Below are positions 1 through 8,950 of a stretch of DNA of 38,555 bases, in pieces. The translations under genes and the position numbers were made by a program. How positions within the stretch are numbered: position 1 is the first letter of the stretch; each line of letters opens with the position of its first letter. Source of the stretch: CAYOBW01 sp964402115 (GTDB taxonomy: Bacteria; Verrucomicrobiota; Kiritimatiellia; UBA8416; CAYOBW01); the NCBI GenBank assembly GCA_964402115.1, contig CAYOBW010000030.1, positions 1-38,555 of the forward strand, read 5' to 3'. Below the pieces are notes generated by a model, which saw nothing but the letters and a program-made list of their open reading frames with translations, did no database searches and had not been told where the DNA came from.

Positions 1-1079
1 GTCGGCGCGAAGTCGCAGTTGATCCCCAGCGCAGCGCACGTGCTGCCCGCCTTCATCACCCCGGGCCACCGCCCCAGAAACGTCATCTTCTCCGACTCCT
101 CGTACACGACGCGGTGGTCGTACGGGCCGTGATCGCCCAGGAAGACCCCCTGGTCACTCGTGTAGAGGACCAGCGTGTTGGCGGCCAGGTTCTTCTGCTC
201 CAGCCACTCCAGCACCCGCCCCACGCTCTCGTCCACGCCCTGCACGCAGGCGAGGTAGTCCTGCATGTAGCGCTGGTACTTCCACCGCGTGAGCGCATCG
301 CCCTGCAGGCCCGCGGGAAAGGGCTGCTTGACGTCGTTGGGGGTGAGATCGCGTGCGATGGACTGCTTCTGCTCGCGGATGGCGTCGGCCCGCCCGTCGT
401 ACGTGTCGAAGAGCGTGGCCGGTTCCGGCACGGCGCGGTTCGCCCAAGCCTCCTTGTGGCGCGCCGCCGGCACCCAGTTGCGGTGCGGCGCCTTGTGGTG
501 GAGCATGAGGAAGAACGGCTTGTCCGCCGGCCGCTGCGCCAGGCAGCGCAGGGCAATGTCCGTAATGACGTCCGTCGTGTGGCCCTCGTAGACGCGATCG
601 GTGGTGGCGCCGTAGAAGCGGGGGTTGTTGTACGCCCCCTGCCCCGGCAGAATCTCCCAGAAATCGAAGCCTGCGGGATCGCTCCCCAGATGCCATTTAC
701 CGACCATGGCCGTGTAGTAGCCGGCGGCCTGGAGCAGCTTGGCAACGTTGGGCCGCGCCGGATCGAGCGGGTTGAATACGGGCACGCCGTTGATGTGGCT
801 GTACTGGCCGGTGAGAATCGTGGCGCGGCTGGGCGTGCAGATGGAGTTCGTCGCGAACACGCGGTCGAAGCGCATGCCCTCGCGCCCCAACCGGTCAATG
901 CACGGGGTGGCGTTGACCTGGCTGCCGTAAGCCCCGATCGCGTGGGCCGCATGGTCGTCGGACATGATGTACACGATGTTGGGCCGCGGCTGCGCCTCCT
1001 CCACGCCGCGCGACCACCGCGCAAACCCGGCCGCCGCCACGCCCGCCCCCACAGTCTTGATAAAGTCTCTCCGATTCAT
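1..1079 (-). CDS. Family S1 sulfatase, Cys-type, TAT-exported (3' end cut by window edge)
   Basis: An open frame runs from the ATG at 1079 off the left edge (359 codons visible). The protein begins MNRRDFIKTVGAGVAAAG, a twin-arginine signal, so it is probably exported folded. Residues about 34-42 (NIVYIMSDD) carry the paired metal-binding aspartates. CTPSR at 81-85 is the C-x-P-x-R signature whose cysteine is converted to formylglycine. GKWHLG near residue 128 and SDQGVFLGDHG near 320 match further active-site segments of alkaline-phosphatase-superfamily sulfatases. A strong AGGAGG lies a few bases upstream of the ATG. It follows the SGNH/hydrolase gene on the same strand with 116 bp between them, so the pair may act on sulfated, acylated polysaccharide; that substrate is inference. 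The C-terminal part is not visible, so no subfamily is assigned. Confidence 0.93.
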   Translation of the reverse strand, partial: MNRRDFIKTVGAGVAAAGFARWSRGVEEAQPRPNIVYIMSDDHAAHAIGAYGSQVNATPCIDRLGREGMRFDRVFATNSICTPSRATILTGQYSHINGVPVFNPLDPARPNVAKLLQAAGYYTAMVGKWHLGSDPAGFDFWEILPGQGAYNNPRFYGATTDRVYEGHTTDVITDIALRCLAQRPADKPFFLMLHHKAPHRNWVPAARHKEAWANRAVPEPATLFDTYDGRADAIREQKQSIARDLTPNDVKQPFPAGLQGDALTRWKYQRYMQDYLACVQGVDESVGRVLEWLEQKNLAANTLVLYTSDQGVFLGDHGPYDHRVVYEESEKMTFLGRWPGVMKAGSTCAALGINCDFAP

Positions 1080-1096
1080 GAATCCTCCTGCGTCGT

Positions 1097-1117
1097 ATGC
1101 GCGCCCTGGGCGCGCAT
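1097..1117. repeat. Perfect 9-bp inverted repeat between hydrolase and sulfatase genes
   Basis: ATGCGCGCC (1097-1105) and GGCGCGCAT (1109-1117) pair perfectly around a 3-nt loop. It lies between the stop of the upstream hydrolase gene (1196) and the sulfatase ATG (1079), on the 5' side of the sulfatase ribosome-binding site. No U-run follows on the minus strand, so a classical terminator is not supported. It could be an mRNA-processing or attenuation hairpin. Confidence 0.5.
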
Positions 1118-1195
1118 CAGCTACTACTACCGCCCGCCGCCTTCAGAAAAGCGCGCCTGCGCATGGCAGCCCCTCCCTGGCGCCCCCCGCCCCCG

Positions 1196-2932
<1,737 letters not shown>

Positions 2933-3071
2933 GCGGAACTATTTAACCGTTCTGCCGCCGTCTGTCCATCCGTCGCTTGCGCAAACGAAAGTCTCGACCT
3001 CGCACCCGTCACGCTGCTACTGTGGATGGCTGTTTCCGCATCACGCGGTTGCACAACACGGAGGTTGCGAT

Positions 3072-3830
3072 ATGGATACCGTCACGAAAATGGCCTGCCT
3101 CATCGTTCCATCCCTGGCTCTCGCCATCACCCTGCGCGCGGCTGACGCGCCGAAGCGCGTCGTGGTCGTCTGGAGCGAAGGCACCGCGCCCGCGAACGTC
3201 TATCCGCACGATATCAACGGCGCCGTCGCCGAGGGGCTGCGCCAGAGCCTGCCCGACTGGGAGGTGGTCACCGCCGGCATCGACGATCCCGAGCAGGGGC
3301 TGCCCGCCGCGCTGCTGAACCGCGCCGACGTCCTGGTGTGGTGGGGCCACAAGAAGCACGGTGCGGTGGAAGACGCCCGCGTCGCGCAGGTCGTCCAGCG
3401 CGTGAAGGAGGGCGGCATGGGGTTCATCGCCCTGCATTCGTCGCACTTCGCCAAGCCCAACAAGGCGCTCATGGGCACGCCGTGCTCGTTCAAGGCCTAC
3501 GTGGGCGACTCGACCAAGCTCGCCGTGAGCGTGAAGGACGCCAGCCATCCCATCGCCAAGGGCGTGCCGGCGACGTTCACGCTCGTGCACCATGAACGCT
3601 ACAGCGACCCCTACGCGGTGCCGCCGCCCGCGGCCAGCGTGTTCGGCGGCGTCGCGGACCTCAAGAACGGCACGCAGGATCCGTCCCACCAGGGGTACTG
3701 CTGGACCATCGGCAAGGGCCGCTTCTTCTACTTCCAGGCGGGCCACGAGACGAACCCGGTCTACTTCGACGCGAATGTCCGGCTGATCATGGCCAACGCC
3801 GTGCAGTGGGCGGCGCCGGCGAAGCCGTAG
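3072..3830 (+). CDS. ThuA-like (trehalose-utilisation family) secreted protein
   Basis: 252 aa. The start is the ATG at 3072, with GGAGG seven bases upstream; the frame is open further upstream but without support. An N-terminal hydrophobic segment (about 6-23) ending LRAADAPK suggests a signal peptide. The body has the class-I glutamine-amidotransferase-like fold of the ThuA family: VLVWWGHKKHGAV (where the nucleophile region would be), GMGFIALHSSH, DASHPIAKG and a C-terminal GRFFYFQAGHET. ThuA proteins occur with sugar oxidoreductases and are linked to disaccharide metabolism, but their reaction is not established. It is followed 34 bp downstream by the GlpD-like flavoprotein, so the two may be co-transcribed. 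The family call is good; the function is open. Confidence 0.88.
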   Translation: MDTVTKMACLIVPSLALAITLRAADAPKRVVVVWSEGTAPANVYPHDINGAVAEGLRQSLPDWEVVTAGIDDPEQGLPAALLNRADVLVWWGHKKHGAVEDARVAQVVQRVKEGGMGFIALHSSHFAKPNKALMGTPCSFKAYVGDSTKLAVSVKDASHPIAKGVPATFTLVHHERYSDPYAVPPPAASVFGGVADLKNGTQDPSHQGYCWTIGKGRFFYFQAGHETNPVYFDANVRLIMANAVQWAAPAKP

Positions 3831-3864
3831 GCGACGCGCGCGCAACGCAACACGGACCCCTCCC

Positions 3865-5505
3865 ATGCAGCGCGATCTGGACAGGCTGGAGCAGGAGACC
3901 CGCGATCTGCTCGTGGTGGGCGCCGGCATCAACGGCGTCGCGCTGGCCCGTCAGGCCGCCGCCCGCGGCCTGACGGTTGCGCTCGTGGACCAGGGCGATT
4001 TCGGCGGGGCGACTTCCGCGAACAGCCTGAAGATCCTGCACGGCGGCGTCCGCTACCTGCAACAAGCCGACGTTCCGCGCCTGCGCCAGTCGGTGCGGGC
4101 GCGGCGGGCCATGCTGCGGGCCGCCCCGCACCTCGTCGCCCCCCTGCCCTGCGCCATGCCCACGCGCGGCCACCTGCTGAAAAGCCGCTGGGCCATGCGC
4201 CTCGGGCTGCTGGCCAACGACCTGCTCAGCTGGGACCGCAACCGCGGCGTGGCGCCCGCGCTGCACATCCCCGGCGGGCGCGTCGGCCCGCGCGCGGAGT
4301 GGCTGCGGCTGGCGCCGGAGCTCGACGACGCCCGCTTCGACGGCGTCGCCTTGTGGCACGATGCCCTGGCCTGCAATACCGAACGCCTCGGCCTGGCCTT
4401 CGTGCAGTCCGCCGCGGAGGCTGGCGCGGCGGTGGCCAACCACGTCGCCGTCACCGGCTTCCTGCGCGAGGGCCGCGCGGTCGCCGGCGTACGGGCGCGC
4501 GATCAGCTGACCGGCCGCGCGCTGGCGATCCGCGCGCGGCGCACGATCGTGAACACGGGCCCCTGGCTGCGCGAAACGCTGGCGCTGCTCGACACGCCCG
4601 TCACCTGCCCGCCCTACCGCCTGTCGCTGACGATGAACCTCGTGCTGCGACGCCAGCTCGTGTCCCGCCACGCCGTGGGCCTGACGGCCTACGATGCCGC
4701 GTGGCGAGGCGGGCGCCTGCTCTTCTTCGTGCCCTGGCGCGACCGGACCATGGTCGGCACCTTCATGCGGCTGCACGCCGGCAGCGCCGGCGACCTGGCC
4801 GTCACCGCCGCCGACCTCGACAACTGCCTGGCGGCCATCAACCTCGCCCATCCCGCCGCGCGCGTGACGCGGGCGGACATCGCCTTCGTCCACGCCGGCC
4901 TGCTGCCGGCAGCGGACCGTGACGTGCCGCCCGGCGCGGAGCCGCCGCTGCTCAACCACTTCCGGATCGTGGACCACGGCGCGGCGGACGGGGTGGACGG
5001 GCTGATCTCCGTGCTCGGCGTGAAGTACACAACCGCCGGCGACGTGGCCGCGCGCACGCTGCGGCGCCTGGGGCTGACGGGACGGGCCGCGGCGGACGAT
5101 GCCCCGTTGCCGGGCGGGGACGACGCGGACGTGGAAGCGCTGGCCGCCGGCGTCGCGCGCAGCGGTCTGGCGCCGGCCACAGCCTTGCGCCTGGCCCGCC
5201 ACTACGGCACGCGTGTCTCGGCCGTTGTGCAGGTGGGCGCGCGGGAGCCGGGCTTGTGGCAGCCGGTCGGCGCGGACAGCGATGTGCTGGGCGCGGAGGT
5301 GGCATACGCCGTCCGCGAGGAAATGGCCGTGACGCTGGGCGACGTCGTCCTGCGCCGCACGGGCCTGGGGTCAGCCGGCCGGCCGGCCGACGCCACGTTG
5401 CGCGCCGTCGCCCGGCTCATGGCCGCCGAGCTGGGCTGGGACGACGCGCGCACCGCCGGCGAATTGGCGGCCACGGAAACCTTGCCTTGCTGGCCCCGCC
5501 TGTAG
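3865..5505 (+). CDS. GlpD-like FAD-dependent glycerol-3-phosphate dehydrogenase family protein
   Basis: 546 aa. The N-terminal Rossmann motif VVGAGINGVALARQAAARG (about 17-35) binds FAD. ATSANSLKILHGGVRYLQ corresponds to the E. coli GlpD segment that contains the substrate arginine. GVKYTTAGDVA near residue 390 corresponds to GGKLTTYRKLA and keeps the lysine. A C-terminal DAO_C-like helical region follows. Oddly, the E. coli segment SGVRPL, which supplies a second phosphate-binding arginine, reads HAGLLPA here, so that arginine appears to be lost (alignment by eye). The enzyme may use a related polyol phosphate rather than glycerol 3-phosphate. No Shine-Dalgarno precedes the ATG. The FMN-binding lipoprotein follows 32 bp downstream and could share its electron chain. 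Confidence 0.85.
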   Translation: MQRDLDRLEQETRDLLVVGAGINGVALARQAAARGLTVALVDQGDFGGATSANSLKILHGGVRYLQQADVPRLRQSVRARRAMLRAAPHLVAPLPCAMPTRGHLLKSRWAMRLGLLANDLLSWDRNRGVAPALHIPGGRVGPRAEWLRLAPELDDARFDGVALWHDALACNTERLGLAFVQSAAEAGAAVANHVAVTGFLREGRAVAGVRARDQLTGRALAIRARRTIVNTGPWLRETLALLDTPVTCPPYRLSLTMNLVLRRQLVSRHAVGLTAYDAAWRGGRLLFFVPWRDRTMVGTFMRLHAGSAGDLAVTAADLDNCLAAINLAHPAARVTRADIAFVHAGLLPAADRDVPPGAEPPLLNHFRIVDHGAADGVDGLISVLGVKYTTAGDVAARTLRRLGLTGRAAADDAPLPGGDDADVEALAAGVARSGLAPATALRLARHYGTRVSAVVQVGAREPGLWQPVGADSDVLGAEVAYAVREEMAVTLGDVVLRRTGLGSAGRPADATLRAVARLMAAELGWDDARTAGELAATETLPCWPRL

Positions 5506-5537
5506 TAAACCGCACGGCGATGGAAGCACGAAACACA

Positions 5538-5933
5538 ATGCGTCTGCGCACGACCATTCTGGGGCTGGGCCTGCTGGCTGCGGTCGCGGGTTGCGCCACC
5601 ACCGCCAGGAACCGCCCCTCGCCCACGTGGGAGGTTGCCGATGTGGACCTCTCCACCCTGGCGGACGGCGTCTACGAAGGGCGCTTCGCCGGCAACGGCT
5701 GCACCTTCCGCGTCAGCGCCACCGTGCGGGCGCACCGCCTCGCGGACGTCAAGGTGCTTGAACAGCGCACGGGCCGTATCGGTGCGCAGGCCACGGCGAT
5801 CATCCCCGCCATGCTCAAGCGCCAGACGCCCAACGTGGATGCCGTAACCGGCGCCACGGTGGCCTGCAAGGCCTTGATGAAGGCGGTCGAAGCGGCACTC
5901 CGCAACCCGCCCCGCGCAACGCCAACAGCGTAG
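5538..5933 (+). CDS. FMN-binding domain lipoprotein
   Basis: 131 aa from the ATG at 5538; an in-frame ATG at 5520 would add six residues. The signal peptide ends in LLAAVAGC, a lipobox with Cys19, so the protein is probably membrane-anchored in the periplasm. Residues about 43-122 form an FMN_bind domain: DGVYEGRF, then VDAVTGATVACKALMKAV. In NqrC/RnfG-type domains, FMN is esterified to the last Ser/Thr of a D-x-x-[ST]-G-A-[ST]-x-[ST] motif. Here that position (109) is alanine, so covalent flavinylation is unlikely; non-covalent binding or an electron-transfer-dead domain is possible. It follows the GlpD-like gene on the same strand, which suggests a redox partnership. Convergent with the next gene. 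Confidence 0.82.
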   Translation: MRLRTTILGLGLLAAVAGCATTARNRPSPTWEVADVDLSTLADGVYEGRFAGNGCTFRVSATVRAHRLADVKVLEQRTGRIGAQATAIIPAMLKRQTPNVDAVTGATVACKALMKAVEAALRNPPRATPTA

Positions 5934-5971
5934 CCCGGCCAAAGATCCCCCGGAAATCCAGCCAACGCGCT

Positions 5972-6026
5972 GTGTCATGGCCTCCCCCGTAGGACAGTGC
6001 TCCTGCGCCGTCCTCCCCCCGTCCCG
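5972..6026 (-). repeat. Dispersed intergenic palindrome, copy A
   Basis: The core at 5992-6013, read on the minus strand, is GGACGGCGC-AGGA-GCACTGTCC: a 9-bp stem with one mismatch and one G-U pair and an AGGA loop. It is nearly identical over about 55 bp to copy B (7516-7570) and shares the core with copy C (8720-8741). It sits between the converging genes at 5933 and 6078. It resembles a REP-type element; it could also end transcription, but no U-run follows. Confidence 0.7.
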
Positions 6027-6077
6027 AAGATGCGCCGGCAATCAGATCACTGCGGATCGTTCGTGGAATCCCGCCCC

Positions 6078-7484
6078 CTATGGCTCGCGCTGCGTGGCTG
6101 CAAGACACACATCGTGAACGGTCACGCCGTCCGGGACCTCGATGGCCAGACCTGTCAGGCCGCCTGCATAGGCTGGCAGCCCCGCGAGCGTGACCGTCAC
6201 CCACTGCCTGGCACCCGCCGGGAGCTTCACCTCGACCGAACGCGCTTTGTCGAACCCTGACTGCCGCCAGGCGGCCCATGCGCTGGGTTTGGTCGATGCG
6301 GCGGACGGCGGCACGCCTCGCCAGTACACCCGCATCGCACCGGCGGCCGTCGCCGAGAGTCGCACCCGCAGCCGTCCGCAGTCTTCGGCGCGCCAGAAGG
6401 TGTAGGGCCCCGCCAGACGCACCGGCCGTGCGGGATTGTCAGCCTTCGCCGTCAGCCCGCGACCGGCGAGTGGCCAGCCCGCATCGCGGCCGTTCTCGCA
6501 GTGCCAGCCGTGCCGCGCGGTGTCGAAATTCCACGCTGGCGGCGACTGCGGCACCAAACGCCTGGCTTCGGCGCGGATGTCGGCGAGGCTGCCCACGACG
6601 AACGTGCAGGTGTACTCGTAGACGATGTTGTGGTCGAGGATCTCCGTCGTGATGGGAGACATGTAGCCGGTGTTGCCGGACTTCTCGTCGCCCTGGCCCC
6701 GCTGCCCGGAGAACCCGCCGTGGAACTCCATCGGCCGCGGGACGCATACCCCGATTCCGGTGCCGGCCTCGTTCACCAGGGCCGCCCAGCCCTCGGTCGG
6801 CAGGTAGTTGACCCACGGCCAGCTTTCCCCATGGTCGTTTCGAAATTCGCTGACGGCACCGCCGGTAAACGGCTTGTCCCCCGTGTAGGCCATGAGCCTG
6901 TGCCACGGGCCGTTCACGTAGACCGCCGGCACCTCCTGGCTCATGGCGCGATACTGCGTCTTGTCGTTGCGCGCATTGGTCAGACGGGCGCGATAGGCGA
7001 ACTTCGATCCGCCGGGCAGCAGGGTGATCCAGGTCTCCATGACGCACTCAGCCGGATCGTTGTTCATGGGCCAGAGCTTCGGGACGGTCTTGACGTACAG
7101 CTCACCGCCCTTGACCCGGTGCGCGAGCACTTCCGAGCCATTGTTGAACGCATCGCCGGTCTGGATCGGGTTCCACGGAAAGCCCGCCCAATGGGGGCTC
7201 TTCTGTTTCCCCTCGCGCTGGTAGTTGGGGGGGCCGGAGTAGTACGACTGCTGGATCTGCCGGCCCAGGTCGAAGGAGTTGATGATGTTCGGGCCGCCGG
7301 GCGCCGAGACGTGGGTGATCGCCCCGCCCCACTTGAGGGTAATGCCGACGCGAATGAATCGGTTCTCCACAAAGGACATGGTTCCCGATTCGTCCTTCCC
7401 TGCCTTTGGCGGCCCTTCTGCTTGGGCCAGGCTCGCGGCCATGGTCAGCAGGCCACAAGCAACAACGACACTTCTAGTGATCAT
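6078..7484 (-). CDS. Secreted orphan protein with probable beta-sandwich sugar-binding/mutarotase-like body
   Basis: 468 aa from the ATG at 7484 (MITRSVVVACGLLTMAASLAQA, a clear signal peptide). The frame is open upstream to 7604, but that extension reads through repeat copy B and is rejected. Residues about 35-325 are rich in aromatic and Gly/Asn segments typical of a beta-supersandwich, starting ENRFIRVGITLKWGGAITHV, which resembles galactose-mutarotase-like folds. Residues about 340-465 look like a separate beta-sandwich of carbohydrate-binding type (WHCENGRDAGW, then AGPYTFWRAEDCGRLRVRL). I do not recognise a named family. Size, secretion and neighbours suggest binding or processing of polysaccharide. 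A GGAG precedes the start. Fold assignment is inference. Confidence 0.75.
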   Translation of the reverse strand: MITRSVVVACGLLTMAASLAQAEGPPKAGKDESGTMSFVENRFIRVGITLKWGGAITHVSAPGGPNIINSFDLGRQIQQSYYSGPPNYQREGKQKSPHWAGFPWNPIQTGDAFNNGSEVLAHRVKGGELYVKTVPKLWPMNNDPAECVMETWITLLPGGSKFAYRARLTNARNDKTQYRAMSQEVPAVYVNGPWHRLMAYTGDKPFTGGAVSEFRNDHGESWPWVNYLPTEGWAALVNEAGTGIGVCVPRPMEFHGGFSGQRGQGDEKSGNTGYMSPITTEILDHNIVYEYTCTFVVGSLADIRAEARRLVPQSPPAWNFDTARHGWHCENGRDAGWPLAGRGLTAKADNPARPVRLAGPYTFWRAEDCGRLRVRLSATAAGAMRVYWRGVPPSAASTKPSAWAAWRQSGFDKARSVEVKLPAGARQWVTVTLAGLPAYAGGLTGLAIEVPDGVTVHDVCLAATQREP

Positions 7485-7515
7485 GGCTTCGCTCCGCGCC
7501 CTCCACCACCGCCCG

Positions 7516-7570
7516 GCGTCATGCCGTCCCCCCGTAGGACGGTGCTCCTGCGCCGTCCTCCCCGCGCCCC
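7516..7570 (-). repeat. Dispersed intergenic palindrome, copy B
   Basis: The core at 7537-7558, read on the minus strand, is GGACGGCGC-AGGA-GCACCGTCC, an 8-of-9-bp stem with an AGGA loop. The flanks match copy A. It lies between the PRiA4_ORF3-family stop (7601) and the signal-peptide start of the secreted orphan (7484), in its 5' leader. Nothing else is seen in 7485-7600. Confidence 0.7.
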
Positions 7571-7600
7571 GCGACCGATACGGGCCGTTGTTGGGCTCCC

Positions 7601-8053
7601 TCATTCCCCGAATGACGGGTACTGCTCGGGTTTCGGACCTTCCTCATGGATGACACGCGGGTAGCGCGTGGCGGAGGCAGGAGTCCCGTCCTTCCCCTTC
7701 TTCCGAATCTCGAACATCCAGTCGTCCCCGAAGTCGAACCAGTAGTACAACTTCTTGTGCTTGGGCAGAGGGAAGACATCGTGCAGAGGAATGTCCCAGA
7801 GTGACGCGCCATCTTCCGCGTCATCGTCATCTTCCCACTCGCCACTCTCGGTGAACCATACCTTCTTTCCCCTCAGCGTATTGGCCGTGTAGAACGTGGA
7901 CAGGTGGTCGTCGTCGAATCCCGTGAGATCCTTTATCAGCGCATGCAGGTCGCCGAGTGTCATGTCGGAGGGAACCTCGACCACCCGGAGAAAACTCTCC
8001 TTGAGGTACATTCCAAATACGCACTCGATCGACAACGTGTAAATGGCCTTCAT
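7601..8053 (-). CDS. PRiA4_ORF3 (plasmid pRiA4b ORF-3) family protein
   Basis: 150 aa from the ATG at 8053 (MKAIYTLSIECVFGMYLKESF). AAAGGA lies about seven bases upstream and decides against the longer frame opening at 8098. Family hallmarks are the N-terminal beta-strand followed by VVEVPSDMTLGDLHALIKDLTGFDDDHLSTFY, the acidic loop ESGEWEDDDDAEDG, LPKHKKLYYWFDFGDDWMFEI and the C-terminal YPRVIHEEGPKPEQYP. The YxFDFGDxW core is typical of this family. Members are small cytosolic proteins of unknown biochemical role, often carried on accessory DNA. Upstream lies a perfect 14-bp inverted repeat (8091-8122). Function unknown; family assignment is strong. Confidence 0.88.
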   Translation of the reverse strand: MKAIYTLSIECVFGMYLKESFLRVVEVPSDMTLGDLHALIKDLTGFDDDHLSTFYTANTLRGKKVWFTESGEWEDDDDAEDGASLWDIPLHDVFPLPKHKKLYYWFDFGDDWMFEIRKKGKDGTPASATRYPRVIHEEGPKPEQYPSFGE

Positions 8054-8090
8054 CGTTTTCCTTTCCGGCGTCAGCGTCGAGCCTGACCCT

Positions 8091-8122
8091 CGTTTCACCC
8101 GGCGTCCGCGCCGGGTGAAACG
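8091..8122. repeat. Perfect 14-bp inverted repeat upstream of the PRiA4_ORF3-family gene
   Basis: CGTTTCACCCGGCG (8091-8104) and CGCCGGGTGAAACG (8109-8122) pair without mismatch around TCCG. It starts 38 bp upstream of the minus-strand start codon at 8053. Neither strand shows a following U-run, so an intrinsic terminator is not supported. An operator dyad, a leader hairpin or another REP-type element are the alternatives. Confidence 0.6.
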
Positions 8123-8170
8123 TACGCTTCCACGCTCTTGTTGTCACCTCTTCCAATGTGGGCTTTGCCC

Positions 8171-8210
8171 ACAACCCTCACCCCGTCCCTCTCCCAGTGG
8201 GAGAGGGCGG
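8171..8210. repeat. GAGAGGG-type extragenic palindrome
   Basis: CCCTCACCCCGTCCCTCTCC leads into a stem formed by CCCTCTCCC (8187-8195) and GGGAGAGGG (8199-8207) around AGT. This 'CCCTCTCCC-GGGAGAGGG' module is a very widespread intergenic hairpin in many high-GC bacteria. It lies just beyond the stop codon of the small minus-strand frame at 8252-8449. No U-run follows on either strand. Confidence 0.65.
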
Positions 8211-8251
8211 AAGTATCTTGTTATTCTTCGCCGTTCCCGGCGGTTAAGGCA

Positions 8252-8449
8252 CTAACCATCGCGATAGAGCATGATGCATTCCGACGATGCGGCAGCGAAA
8301 TAGTGATTGCCGATGATGCCCTGGTGATTGATTTCGATATAGCGGTCAACACGCTCATCGAGCGTTTGCTGGCACGCCTGCTGTAGATCCGCGCGCATAT
8401 TCAGTCGTCTCGCGAAGGCTTGTGGTACCGGTTCTTGTTTCATCGTCAT
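8252..8449 (-). pseudogene. Possible small CDS or 5' gene remnant, 65 aa, unknown
   Basis: The frame gives MTMKQEPVPQAFARRLNMRA and ends in ECIMLYRDG. Composition is ordinary for a soluble helical protein (RADLQQACQQTLDERVDRYIE), unlike the Arg/Pro/Ala-rich shadow frames elsewhere, and the local GC is lower than in neighbouring genes. The stop comes immediately before the GAGAGGG-type palindrome, so the 3' part may have been lost. The Shine-Dalgarno is weak (GGTGA before the second Met codon at 8443). I do not recognise the family. It may be a short real gene, a truncated acquired gene or chance. Confidence 0.35.
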
Positions 8450-8950
8450 TCACCCAACAACATGTTCTTATAGCTCAATCATATCAACCCGCACTGGACG
8501 ATAAACCCCGCATGCTGTGTTGCCGTGCAACGACTTACGACGATAGCGCGAGTTATATCACCCGAGTCATAGTCTCTGATGCTATGGAAAAGCGAGGACC
8601 GCGGTCAAGACCGGAACCTCGGGCCTGTCTTTCCTCGTGCGGCAACCGGCCACCTTCCGGCCGTGCTTCGCCGGGCCAGGTCAGGTCGCGGCTCGATGCC
8701 GGCCTGCGGGTTGTCGCACGGACGGCGCAGGAGCGCAGTCCCACGTACGCCGGTCCTCCCGGGCCGGCCGGAGCGAGAAGGACGACCATGGGGAGCGGGG
8801 ATCGCGCGCTCGCATCCACGGTTGCGGGGCTGAACATGGAAAGGGCCCTCATTTGTGGAGTGACGCGCGGCCCTGCGTTGCGCCATAGTTATTGGCAATA
8901 CGCGTGCGGGGCCGCAACACGCCCGCCGCCGACCGAAAGGAGCAATCGCC
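8450..8950. other. Intergenic stretch without a supported gene
   Basis: About 500 bp. The first part (8450-8580) is the most AT-rich DNA nearby, including AACATGTTCTTATAGCTC, and may carry promoters for the small minus-strand frame or older transferred DNA. From about 8580 the DNA is GC-rich and holds repeat copy C (8720-8741). The open frames here (for example 8422-9528 on the plus strand) are Arg/Pro-rich and overlap the better-supported secreted-protein gene that starts at 8951, so I call none. The Shine-Dalgarno AAGGAG for that gene is at 8937-8942. Confidence 0.6.
8720..8741 (+). repeat. Dispersed intergenic palindrome, copy C (opposite orientation)
   Basis: GGACGGCGC-AGGA-GCGCAGTCC: an 8-of-9-bp stem with the same AGGA loop as copies A and B but on the other strand. 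The mismatch lies at a different stem position: the inner C-A mismatch of A and B is a C-G pair here, and a G-A mismatch appears one pair further out. Pairing is therefore kept while the bases differ. Confidence 0.65.

Noticed and set aside
8187..8207. Intrinsic terminator
   Set aside because: A strong stem but no U-run on either strand; it matches a widespread extragenic palindrome.
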